This document shows positions 33,101 through 42,392 of a DNA stretch of 64,000 bases, piece after piece. Origin of the DNA: Symbiodinium natans (Eukaryota; Sar; Dinophyceae; Suessiales; Symbiodiniaceae); the NCBI GenBank assembly GCA_905221605.1, contig CAJNDS010002785.1, forward strand, positions 64,001 through 128,000. The letters are read 5' to 3'. Both the position numbers and the translations under genes were made by a program. Position 1 is the stretch's first letter, and every line of letters starts with the position of its first letter. The notes under the pieces are model-generated. The model did not search any database. It was not told where the DNA came from and was given only the letters and a program-made list of their open reading frames with translations.

Positions 33101-36100
33101 ACTAATGCGGTACAAGCTACCCCCACTCCTGCTTCCCAGTAGAGTTGGCCCCTATCTTGACATCTCTAAACCGTAGACCCTAATTCCCCGATCCTTACAA
33201 CCCTAAACCCTAAACCCTAGACCCTAGGCCCTCGACCCTAGGCCCTAGACTGGAACCCCGGGTCGAAGGCGAGGATTCAATCAGGCCAGCGATAAGACGG
33301 AGGCCCCCCAAGTGGTGCCATGATTCACTTTTTCGATGGCTTTTTCTCAGCTCATGTACAAGCCCCTTAAACAAAACACGTAAACCCTAAACCCTTAAAT
33401 TTACAAGGTCACGTGCAAGAGCCGGTCAGACGGCGCCCGAGTTCAGCTCAGGCTCTCGACTTTGCTTTGGACCAGACGACAACTGAGGCCTTTGGGGCGG
33501 GGGGGGGGTTCTGGTCTGCGGTCGTGTTGTGGCTCAGCGTTTGGGTTGGAGGAGGGTTTCAGGGCTTTTCAGAATTTTTCAAGGCTTTTAAGGGGGTCAC
33601 AGTTTGGGTTGGGCCCGGGCTTTGGGAGAGTCGCCCATGCCTGCAGGATGACTGGCTTCTGCCGCCGGAGATGTCCTCAGGCCGGGTTTCGGGCTCAAGT
33701 ATGCTGTTTAGATGCTGATGCTTGGGTTGTTTCTGCAGCAGGGAACGGGTCGGCTCATGGACGTCCCGCAGGAGCCGAGAACAAGGAGCTCCACGACGTC
33801 GACGACCTAGGCCCTTCCGAAGGACGACATCCGGGTCTTAAAAAAAACACGGCTTTGTTCAAGCCACCCTGAAGCCCAAACACAACCTCAGCCATCGCAT
33901 CCTAGACCCTCAACCTCAGCTGAAAGCCAGGCTGCCGCATATGAGTTGCCCTGCTGTGGGCAGTTCTCCCGTTGAAAGCCACCTCGCGGTATATGTGTGT
34001 GTATATATATATGTATGTATGTACATAGGGAGATGTAATCACTATTTGCCTGTTGCCCCTTGTTAGTTCAAGAGGGTCCCATCTATAGGAACTTATAGGG
34101 ATCAACCTAAACAAAGGTTCTACACTCCTCTGAGAACCAGGAGCCAGCAAGGCGGAGGGGAAAGGCATCGTCTTCAACGCCGACGATGACTTCTTGGGAG
34201 GCTGCCCCCGGTAGGGGGATTTTCCTCAAAATTGTACTAGTAGGGCCCTTATTAAGGGGATGATGAGAAGATGTTGGGGCACATGAGGGTTCTACCTCGA
34301 GTTTTGGGAAATGCCCATATGCTTCGGAATTGTTCTGCAGGGTTTTTTAGGCGATGGGGGTTAAGGTTCTGCCATGGTTGTGAGGGGCTTTAGAGCTTCG
34401 AGTGTTGAGGGGTTGTCGATGCTTAGGATACTAGGATGGCGTTGGGAATCCTCAAGCCCAAGCTGGCTGCCTGTGGCTTCGAGGTGGCGCGGCGGCGTCC
34501 ACACTGCCAGACTTCTCGGACCTCGACCAGCAGCTACAGGAGGTAGGCGTCTAAGCTAAGGAACCCAAACCCTAAACCCTCAACCCGAAGCCCTTGTTGA
34601 TCATATACAGTATGCGCTCTGCTCTCTCACGAAAAGACGCGGATTCCCAGCATCGGGGTCCAGCGTCCACATCGTAATCTCCTCAGTAACTTGGAGCTGT
34701 TGTTTAACACTTAAAACAAAGGTAATGGGCCTTTCATGCCCCCTCACAATGCTTAACATGATAAAGGAAATATGAACCCTCTTGAAGACCCTAAACCCTA
34801 AACAGTAAATAGTTTCTAACCTCCGCAAACCTAGAGACAATCGGTTCTCTAAATTATGGTCCCTGTTTGGGTACCCCCTAAATCTATGGGGCGGCATTGC
34901 CACAGGTATCCAAAATGGGTGCGACGTCAAGAATGGGCAAAAGCCCTCTAAACTTGAAGATCTGGATCGTGGGCCCTTATAAACCCCAAAACCCTAAACC
35001 CCAAACCCTAAATCCTAAACCCCAAACCCTAAACCCTAAACCCCGAACCCTAAACCCAAAACCCCAAACCCTCAACCCTAAACCCTGGCAGGACGACTAC
35101 CCAGCCGCTGGCTACGCGGCGCCCTCCGGAGGCGTGGTGGTGGCTGAGGCCCCTGACGCAAACATCGTGAAGACGCGCACCTACGTGCCTTGGATCATGG
35201 GTTTAGGGTTTAGGGTTTAGGGTTTAGGGTTTAGGGTTTAGGGTTTAGTAGAAGTACTTGGAGGTTCATGGTACGGGAATAATCACCCAATTGCAACCAC
35301 GTTGGTGCACTTAAGGGGCTTATAGGTGGGTCAAAAGTGCAGTTATCGTTGGGTTATACGTACCATGAACCTCCAAGTGGAGTTCTAAGTATCCCCCCAA
35401 ATAAAGTTTAAGTATACTTACCCGTAGTCTTGGGGGGTAGTTAGAAATAGGGTTCTCAGTACCGCATAGTTGCCCGGTGTTGGGATCTAGCAGAGTCTGG
35501 GGCTACCATGAGATTTCTGGAACTCACGCGTCAACCACAGCTTCTACTGCAACAGCTTTAACATCGGCTTGGGTTTGGCGTTCAAGTCACAGCGAAACCT
35601 GCGAACCCACCTCACCTCAACTTTTCTTCGGGAGGACTTGTCCATCACCTACGACAAGTACTACCGAACACCCCGACTCTGGCTGTTTGGCTACAACGAG
35701 CGGGGGGATCCTCTGAAACCCGAGGAGGTTTATGAAGACGTCCTCAGCGACTACAAGTCCAAAACGGTCACCGTGGACCCTCATCCTCTGACGGGCACGC
35801 CAACGGTGTCCATCCACCCCTGCCAGCATGCGCAAGTCATGAAGAAGGTGATTCAGGACTGGATCGAGCAGGGGTTGACCCCCAGGCACGACCTGGTCCC
35901 TTGTCAGGGTTTTGTTTCTCTACAACCTTTCTCTAGAAAGCAGAATCCGAGCTAGCCACATAGCTGTAGATCAACAAGTAGGTGGGAAGCCCCAAACCCA
36001 AAATCCTAACAGGGAGTCAAGCATCTCAGGCATTGTTTGTCTTCCTCAAGTTCATATCCAGTGTGGTCCCAACCATCAACTACGATTTCACCATGGAGAT

Positions 36101-36110
36101 CGAGTTCTGA
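27036..36110 (+). CDS. ATG3: Autophagy-related protein 3 (ATG3, E2-like enzyme), dispersed over about 9 kb
   Basis: Collinear + strand exons spell ATG3: 27036-27128 (LGESKFVESGTLTPEDAK), about 27912-27953 (EFVEAGDQ), 28366-28425 (FPTWRWESGEASLRASYLPQ), 29774-29817 (EQQYLITRRAISC), about 33646-33680 (DDWLLPPEMSS), perhaps 33772-33820 and 34152-34201 (acidic), about 34470-34542 (STLPDFSDLDQQLQE), 35092-35184 (DANIVKTRTY), 35635-35895 (DLSITYDKYYRTPRLWLFGY, catalytic Cys in SIHPCQHAQVMKK) and 36030-36110 (ALFVFLKFISSVVPTINYDF, stop). ATG3 transfers ATG8 to phosphatidylethanolamine. The HPC motif and the YDKYYRTPRLW block are diagnostic. The last three exons join in phase with GT or AG|G sites. 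The intron after 28425 starts with GC. The first exon with the start codon is not certain. Introns hold the hairpin arrays and microsatellites described below. Confidence 0.9.
27957..28073 (+). repeat. TTTAGGG array at the donor side of an ATG3 intron
   Basis: About 14 partly degenerate TTTAGGG units begin within five bases of the exon end near 27953. Confidence 0.9.
28284..28340 (+). repeat. CCCTAAA array at the acceptor side of the same ATG3 intron
   Basis: About eight CCCTAAA or CCCTAAG units end some 25 bases before the exon at 28366. Together with 27957-28073 it frames the intron with complementary repeats. Confidence 0.9.
28770..29640 (+). repeat. 870-base pyrimidine tract (CTCTCT-rich)
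   Basis: Almost pure C/T on the + strand, made of CTCTCT, with scattered TTTC and single purines. It lies in an ATG3 intron. Long frames over it (Ser/Leu repeats) are artefacts. Confidence 0.95.
30160..30192. repeat. (TA)n microsatellite
   Basis: About 16 TA units followed by a C run; inside an ATG3 intron. Confidence 0.95.
30255..30915. repeat. Array of hairpin units in two opposite orientations
   Basis: Each unit of 45-65 bases holds CCAGATTTTTTCTGG, itself able to fold. About four units on the left end in GGAGTACC; from about 30440 the orientation flips and about eight units begin with GTACTCCAG, separated by GGGGCCCGGG-like linkers. The array as a whole is an imperfect giant palindrome inside an ATG3 intron. 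Confidence 0.9.
30925..32000 (+). repeat. Degenerate TTTAGGGTTTAGTG repeat region
   Basis: About 1 kb of strongly diverged TTTAGGG-type units, with TTTAGTG as a frequent variant. Nothing coding. Confidence 0.9.
31705..32655. repeat. Five dispersed hairpins of the TGGTCTGGGGAAG family
   Basis: Copies lie at about 31706-31740, 32008-32042, 32066-32102, 32262-32308 and 32614-32652. Each pairs TGGTCTGGGGAAG-like and CTTCCCCAGACCA-like arms around GCACCGGGG or its complement. Loop orientation differs between copies. All are in one ATG3 intron. Confidence 0.85.
32918..33028. repeat. AT-rich microsatellite (TATATA, TTTATTTA)
   Basis: Preceded by a G run at 32900-32914. No coding content. Confidence 0.9.
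34978..35088 (+). repeat. CCCTAAACCC array before an ATG3 acceptor
   Basis: About 14 units of CCCTAAA or CCCCAAA end three bases before GGCAG, the acceptor of the exon at 35092. Confidence 0.9.
35199..35249 (+). repeat. TTTAGGG array after an ATG3 donor
   Basis: Seven perfect TTTAGGG units begin 15 bases after the end of the exon 35092-35184. Confidence 0.9.
35256..35378. repeat. MITE-like hairpin with perfect 20-base inverted ends
   Basis: ACTTGGAGGTTCATGGTACG at the left is exactly complementary to 35359-35378. About 83 bases lie between. It directly follows a TTTAGGG array in an ATG3 intron. Confidence 0.85.
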
Positions 36111-36536
36111 TCTTGCCCTTTCCCTCTCTTTCTGCTGACTCAGCTCAAGAAGTAGGGGAACCTGGCCATAGGGTACACTTACACTGGGGCACGCTAGGCA
36201 AACCTCGAACTCAGCCCTGCTGTGGTAGCTGGAATCAGCTAGCAAATGTTTGGGAAAGCTTGTGCATAGTATCCTGGACCCAACCCGGGACCAAAGAGCC
36301 AAATTCAAAGCACCTCAGCCAAGAAGGTGTCTGGCGTAAGCACAGGCGTCAGTGCAGTCAAAAATCCGACGTCCACACCCTTAGCCGCTTCGTCATGCAG
36401 AACCTGACTTTATCTGACTTGCAGTCATTAGGGTGTCAGTGTTTAGATTGCTTCTAGAGCTAACTGTCCCAAGAAGGCCATGCCCGCGGCCATGCAGAAG
36501 CTCTCACGTTTAGAACACGCCCAAATAGTTAGAATA

Positions 36537-36634
36537 GGGTTTTGGGGGTTCATTATATGGTATAAGTTATACAAGGGCCATAGGGGAAGATGATGACTAA
36601 CTATTCCGACCTCTATATTAAACCCCCAAAGCCC
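36537..36634. repeat. MITE-like element with about 20-base inverted ends
   Basis: AGGGTTTTGGGGGTTCATTATA pairs with TATATTAAACCCCCAAAGCCCT at about 18 of 22 positions. No ORF. Confidence 0.7.
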
Positions 36635-36640
36635 TCAAAG

Positions 36641-36728
36641 AAATGCTGGAGACAAGGCTCCTCCTGCGCTTCCTCGCCGGGGCCGGCCGCGGCGGCCGCT
36701 GGGCTGCTGTGACAGCCCTCAGGCGCTG
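36641..36728 (+). CDS. Unassigned exon candidate
   Basis: After CAAAG the frame reads MLETRLLLRFLAGAGRGGRW then AAVTALRR and stops at a GT followed by TTTCGGGTTTGGGGTTTAGGG-type sequence. Coding-like composition and clear boundaries, no family seen. Confidence 0.45.
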
Positions 36729-37278
36729 GTTTCGGGTTTGGGGTTTAGGGTTTAGGGTTTATAGGGTTTAGGGTTTAGGGGGGTTTAGGTTCGAAGGGAT
36801 TTTGGGGTCCAGATTATATGGGGTTTGGGGCTTGGCCATTGGAGGTTGGGCATAACGTTTTTGGGATGAAGGGTTCAAGTCTACAAGGGCCGAAGAGCGC
36901 AGGCTTGAAGGGATCGGGATATTGGGTGAGCAGGGCCCTGTTAGGCCTCACTGTGAGCAAGGGGACCGCGAATCTCGGAAGGAGGTTAAGGCCCCCCAAT
37001 GGTGCCCTTTCTATTTACGTGCCGCAATTGTTGTCCAAAAAGTTGTCGCAACCCAAAGACCTAGGGCTGAAGGACCTAGGGCTGAAGGTTGAGCATCTTC
37101 GGACCCTGTGTCCAGGAAGAGTTCCGGGCGAAGCCGCAGAACGGATGATGACTGGCCGCTCAGCCCTTCAAGCGATGGTCCATGGAGCCACAGAGTGCCG
37201 ATTGTAAAAACGGGGGGTGAAAGGGTGCTTCTTCCGGCTTCTTCGATTTGTAGCTCGAGTGGTCTTTGGATGTTGTAG

Positions 37279-37391
37279 GAAGGGCTCATGCTTCGGATGG
37301 TGCAGGCACCGCGTTCTGGATTATGCCATTCATCACGGCCTGGTGCGTCTGGAGATCGTGATTGGCCCAGAGAACAGGCGGGGCGCGCGAC
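37279..37391 (+). CDS. Unassigned exon candidate (VLDYAIHHGLVRLEIV)
   Basis: From AG at 37278 to GT at 37392 the frame reads KGSCFGWCRHRVLDYAIHHG then LVRLEIVIGPENRRGAR. The fold looks mixed helix and strand. No family recognised. Probably one gene with the next exon. Confidence 0.5.
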
Positions 37392-37505
37392 GTACTGACT
37401 GTGCGAAAAGTCTAAAAGTCCCCTAGAGCCGCATTCTGGGCCGGACTTGATCTGGACCCCATGAACCCAAGCCCTGAACTCTTGGAGGGCTTCTGAATTC
37501 CCCAG

Positions 37506-37598
37506 CTGGACCTGCTTCGAAGGAAGGCCTTTGCCAGCCCGCAGCTCACCGACTCCGGCCGCGGGCTCTGCGTGAAATTTGTCCAGCGTCCAGGATGT
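37506..37598 (+). CDS. Unassigned exon candidate (LDLLRRKAFASPQLT)
   Basis: After CCCCAG the frame reads LDLLRRKAFASPQLTDSGRG then LCVKFVQRPGC. Composition is coding-like. The donor is not certain. Confidence 0.45.
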
Positions 37599-37819
37599 GT
37601 GTTCCGTTCATCAGGGTTCAATGCCCCAAGCCTTGTATAAGCCCAAACCATCCTAAGCCCCAAACTGAAAACATCCCGATGCCCTTCACGTAACTGCGCT
37701 GAAGCCTTCGAGTCAGGTGTCCTGAAACCCGAAACCAAAACCGCCTAGAACTCCCGCTCTGAAGCGCCCCCCTCCATTGGCCCGAACTCCTTCAGCACCA
37801 CCTATAAGCCCTAGAAGAG

Positions 37820-38040
37820 AGAACAATAATATTAATACCACGCGGGCGTACGAAGAGATCATTTAGCCCGCACTAATAATAGAATACCCCGGGCGAATAT
37901 AGAATCTCTTAAAGGCCCGGAAAGTGCATTATTAGGATTAAAGGTGTGAACAGAGTGAGCACGCTTGTAATATAATTCACGCACTGTGCTCACTCGTTTC
38001 ACTTCGTTCAACCTTTATCATATTATTATTGGCTTTCTGG
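37820..38040. repeat. AT-rich region with nested palindromes
   Basis: TAAAGGTGTGAACAGAGTGAGCAC (37938-37962, shown by its ends) pairs with the stretch at 37986-38017, and flanking TTATTA blocks extend the stem with gaps. A second imperfect pair lies at 37835-37920. Confidence 0.65.
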
Positions 38041-39493
38041 AGAAGGTTATACGTGCCTGGGCTAGCTTGTGGAAAAGGTACTAAATTCATATGGTCACTT
38101 CTCCTTAGATACCCTGAAGCCCCCAAACAGGCCCAAGTACCCTGAAATTAGCCCGAAGCCCTGAAGCACCCAAAAGCAATAAGCCAAAGCGAAGGTCAGA
38201 GGTGGTTCCAGACCGGGCCCCATAACTGCCTCCTGGACACTTGGGCCTCGGTTCAAGGGTTGCCGTGGGGCTTAAGGGCCTCTCTCTTGGGGTTCCAGGC
38301 ATTACAGGATTTGGGGGTATAGGGTCTAGAGGTCTAGGGTCCGGGTTTAGGGTGGTGGTTCGACTGCGAGTTCTAGGCTAGAAGGAGTGACCGCCGAGCG
38401 TTCGGAGGAAGAGGGCTGAAAGGTTGGGTAGGTCTCGGGCTCCTTGAACCGGCTTTGTGTGTTCCGAGCTTGGGCTCCTCGTGCCGGAGTTCCGAGCCCG
38501 CCTGGCGCACCCAGGACTTTGGCCATGCAGCGCCTGCAGGACTCTGGGAGCATGCCTGTGACAGTGAGTCAAGATCATAGGACAGGCACACTAAAATCCT
38601 TTAGCCTTCAAACCTTACACGCCATGGCCTGCCTGTGAATCGGGTTTCTTCGTTCATGGCGGGTGCCGCTCAGAAAACACTTCTTCCAAAAACTGTGGTG
38701 TCCGCTGTTGTCACGTTTTCCTCTCCCTGCGCAGTCTGCACAAGCACAGACCCAAAGAAACCTCATCCGTTCACCCTAAGCCTTATAATCTTAGAACATC
38801 TTAGAACTAGCACCACCAACTCACACCGAGTTGGGCAGCAAGGGCCCGCACAAAGAGAGCGCGACCCCTCACCAGCAACCCTGCGGTCGGCCAGAGGCCC
38901 AGTGGTGACCGGTTGAACCGTCACCTGGGGGGGGTTTCCCGACAGCAGGGGGTGGAGGGGGGGGTCTACAGAAGGATTACAGCATTTTTGGTACACAATA
39001 CACAAGGGGTCCCTATTTCTTACATGTCATGAAAAGGGGCATCGACTGAAATCCTTGAAAGGTTGCTGTGGGGGTGACTAGCATCAGTTCCGAAGGACCC
39101 TGCACCCTCCACCTTACAAACCCTAGTCTAAGGGAGGCATGCCCACAAGGCCCCCCCCCCCCGCCGTCTTGGGGGTCCCTGGAGTGATCAGATGAACACA
39201 GGAGCCGAAGTAGCGTCCAATAGTCTCTCCTCATGCCCCCCCTTCATACAGACAATGCAAATTGCCCAAGAAGCCCACTCAAAAAACAAAACAAAACCCT
39301 AAGACAACTCTAAAAAGCCTTAACCCCGCAATCCCATGAAGCCCTAAACCTATGCTAGGGCCCTAAAGTCAAAAACCCTTAAACCCGCAAACCGTAAATC
39401 ACCGAAAACCTTTTCGTGGGCTATAAAACCCGAGGGCCCATACCTCAGAACCCTAAGGCACCACACTCAGGAACCATGTAACTTCCTTTTGAG

Positions 39494-39569
39494 GTGGCTG
39501 ATCCTCCCTCGCCCGGCTCCCGCGCGGAAGCGGCCAAGGGCTTGGGCTTACCGGAGCCTAAAAATAGCG
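39494..39569 (+). CDS. Unassigned exon candidate
   Basis: After TTTGAG the frame reads VADPPSPGSRAEAAKGLGLP then EPKNSG and runs into GGCTTAGGG. GC-rich, linker-like peptide. Confidence 0.35.
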
Positions 39570-40025
39570 GCTTAGGGTGTGGGGGGGTTTGGGTTTGAGG
39601 TGTAGGGTTCGTGTTTTTTAAGTTTAGGGCTTGGGATTTGTAGTCCCAACATCGCCATTTCTAATCGAATGGGACCCTTACCAGGAAGGTGCAGGGCCGA
39701 GGGTTGTTGGTTTGTAGGATTGTTTAAGGTTGATAGGGGAGTTGAGGGTGTTTCAGGGTTTTGGATTCGGGTCATTTGGAGTTTAGGCGTTTTGGCACCT
39801 GCAGGGACAGAACTCTGTCGATTGAAGGCTTTGGGGTTCCCAGTAGTTCTGTCTTACGGTAGGTTGATCGGGGTCCAGTCGTCCGAACAACTCGACGAGC
39901 CTATCAAGACACTGGTACCTTGATACTCTTGAAAGGAAGACATTCAAAGCCCACGAAAAGCAGTCTATGCTAAATGATTTCGACCAGCTCGGGTAGTTCC
40001 AATCTCATCCTCGTTGTTGCGTTGA

Positions 40026-40300
40026 AGGCTGTTACAGTCACGGACGATGAAGAGATCAACACGCCTGAAGATGACCAGCCACTGGCCAACCTTCAGGCAA
40101 GGGGCTTCCTTGTAGTGCAGGTGGGGTAGCGCACGCTGTGGACCTGTCGAAGTTTGTGCCAGGTGCTCGTGGAGCAACGGCGCGTGAGCTCGCAGCCAAC
40201 ACCGCAGCGCAGGAGGCTTCAACCGAAACCCGTGCCAACAGGAGTCGTTACAAGAGAATCTCGGGGTGCGTGCGCATTTGTCTGAATAGGGGTACATGTG
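40026..40300 (+). CDS. Unassigned coding segment with a one-base frame break in a G run
   Basis: The first part (to 40120) reads VTVTDDEEINTPEDDQPLAN then LQARGFLVVQ; the second part reads VAHAVDLSKFVPGARGATAR then ELAANTAAQEASTETRANRS. Both are coding-like and adjoin, but the frames differ and a stop (TAG, 40127) lies between if read straight through. A length error in GGGG at 40123 would join them as LVVQVGVAHAVDLSKF. No family recognised. Confidence 0.5.
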
Positions 40301-40704
40301 CCCCTCTTGCAAGGGGGCCGCGATTCAGTGGACCCCATTGACGCCCTCCTTTGCCAGGTTGGGCCTCGTGCAAGACGAGGTTCCGGAGGCCTCGAGCCCA
40401 GTTAGCCGCGTTAGGAACTGTGCTTTACTGTTCCTTTTGCAGATCCCAGCGTGCCATTAAAACCATGTTTTTTGTTGTAACCTTATCACGGTTCCAACGG
40501 TGTATTGTACAAGAGTTCATTCGGAAGCCGCGGGTTCCACAAGGGCTCTTGCCAGGTCTTGCCCCGATACGTGGCAGGCCACATGAATCGGATATGGGAG
40601 AGCCCTCCAAAGTTCCAAAGCCCCCACAAACTCCCGGATGATCCTCAGATCCTCCGAAACCGCGCCCAAACCCGCCTGATTCAATTTTTTTCTGAGGAGC
40701 CCTA

Positions 40705-40795
40705 TAAAGCCCTAAAGCCCTAAAGCCCTAAAGCCCTAGAGCCCTAGAGCCCTAAAGCCCAAAAGCCCTAAAGCCCTAAAGCCCTAAGCCCTATA
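40705..40795 (+). repeat. Array of 8-base unit CCCTAAAG
   Basis: About eleven units, with CCCTAGAG variants; one base longer than the telomere-like CCCTAAA. Confidence 0.9.
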
Positions 40796-40878
40796 ATCGG
40801 CCGTACACCCCCCTTCCCCTAAAGCTCACCCTGAAACCCCAAAGCCAAGAGAGCATTGCAGCTCCCGAGGATGCGACT

Positions 40879-40941
40879 GCACTGCAGGGGCAGCTGGCGG
40901 CGGAGGCTGCAGCAGCAGTGACCATGTTACTCGCACGGGAA
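40879..40941 (+). CDS. Unassigned Ala-rich exon candidate
   Basis: After GCATTGCAG the frame reads APEDATALQGQLAAEAAAAV then TMLLARE. Upstream is CCCTAAAG repeat; downstream GATTGGGGTTCGGGG. Confidence 0.4.
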
Positions 40942-41743
40942 GATTGGGGTTCGGGGTTCAGGGTTCTTGTACGGTAAGATTGGGGTTCAGGGTTAAGGGT
41001 ACAAGGACTCAAGTTTTTAGGATTTCTTGCGTTGATTCAGATTCTAGGGGTTGGCTTCTCGGTTTGGGGTTGGCGTGCAGTCGTCGGGCTCGCTGTGGTC
41101 GTTTCACATTGCTTCGTGACAAGAATCCTCAACCCTCATCCTAGATCCGTATAAACCCCTATAGACCCTATACAGTTACAGCCTTCTACCCTAAACCTTG
41201 TTCGGCCAACAGCTCTTCCTGACACCCCATGGCTTCCAGCTCATGAACCAGCTACCGACATTAAACTATGGGGTCCTGAACCCTAAACCCCAGCAGCACA
41301 GGGCTTTCAGAGTTTTGGGCTTAGTGCCTGAACAAGGCTGCTACGAATCCGCAGGCTTGTCGTCAAACCCCGAAACCACCACCTAAAGCCTGGTGAGGTG
41401 GCTGCCTTGCAGTCCTTGGTCGCCAACCTGTCACACCCGAGAGCGGCAGGCGCATGAAAGGGGCTTGGGGCCCTTAAGGCTTCGTGCCTGTGCCTGTGTG
41501 TGTTGTGTTTTCTGTTTGTCTTTGTGATTGTGTTTATGAGCGTGTGGGTATGCGTGTGCGTCTGCGTGTGTGTGTGTGTGTATACACAGACCGGATTATC
41601 TTATATCACATTGTATCATAATTGTTGTGTTATGTATTATCGTTCTGATTGCTCTTCTACCTATCGCTACATATCTGGAAAACCAAAGAGGGAAACTGTG
41701 CAGGACGGGTTATGACCTCAGGTTGGGTGCTTGCATTCCAGCC

Positions 41744-41811
41744 TGTATGTATGTTTTGGAGTGGCAGGGAACGGTGCATACGTGATTCTTTGGCATGCAT
41801 CTCTTCCCGAA
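41744..41811 (+). repeat. Split direct repeat A1
   Basis: Identical to 44789-44856. It contains the ATG (41795) of the methyltransferase-like ORF. Confidence 0.95.
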
Positions 41812-42379
41812 ATCAGCTCAAGCCTCTGCTCCAATGTGGGGCTTGGACAGCAGTAAGTTTCACGCTGAGCTGCCCGGCCTTCATTTTCACGAGAGGGGAA
41901 CCTTGAATTCCAACATGCATGTCGTCAGATGGCATGGACAGGACTGCCCAGACTGGTTGGTCGTTCGTGGTCCGGCTTGCAAGGCTCCAGCAGCTTTGGT
42001 CCCAACGTACGCTGAGGGACGGCTCAGTCTGCACCACGAGCTGCAGTCGGTTCAGTCTTATCAGCCTTCTGAGCTTCTTCACGCTCTGCGACAGCTTGGA
42101 GGAGCGTCTGCAGCTGAGACTAACTGTTGCGTTGACGCTGACGATCTCGAGGCTCTTATGGGCTATCCTCGAGGGTATACAGCTCTGCTTAGCCATTTCA
42201 GTCATCGCCAGCGAGTGAGCCTTTTGTCAACCGCAGTTCATGTGCCAGCTTTAGCCATGTGTTTGTCTGCGCTGCTTTCGAACTTGCCACTTCAGCCGGA
42301 GCCTGCATGGTCCATTCCCTGGGAGCCTTGGCAGCATCTTCAGACTTCCTTGGTGGAGGGCCCTTCAGCCATGGTTTGA
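41795..42379 (+). CDS. C-terminal part of a cytosine-5 DNA methyltransferase-like protein
   Basis: The 194-residue frame contains DDLEALMGYPRGYTALL followed by QRVSLLSTAVHVPALAMCL. This resembles the end of C5 DNA methyltransferases, where E-x-LMGFPxGYT and the motif X pattern RxxLLGNAVxVPV form the last conserved parts. The catalytic Pro-Cys motif IV, the SAM site and motif VI are absent, so the protein cannot be an active enzyme by itself. The first 17 bases of the frame lie in repeat A1, so the repeat supplies the start codon; the true protein was probably longer. The stop comes 13 bases before the next ATG in another frame. C5 methyltransferases carried by retrotransposons have been reported from dinoflagellates and charophytes; I infer a similar cargo here. 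Confidence 0.6.
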   Translation: MHLFPKSAQASAPMWGLDSSKFHAELPGLHFHERGTLNSNMHVVRWHGQDCPDWLVVRGPACKAPAALVPTYAEGRLSLHHELQSVQSYQPSELLHALRQLGGASAAETNCCVDADDLEALMGYPRGYTALLSHFSHRQRVSLLSTAVHVPALAMCLSALLSNLPLQPEPAWSIPWEPWQHLQTSLVEGPSAMV

Positions 42380-42392
42380 GGACACGCTAAGC

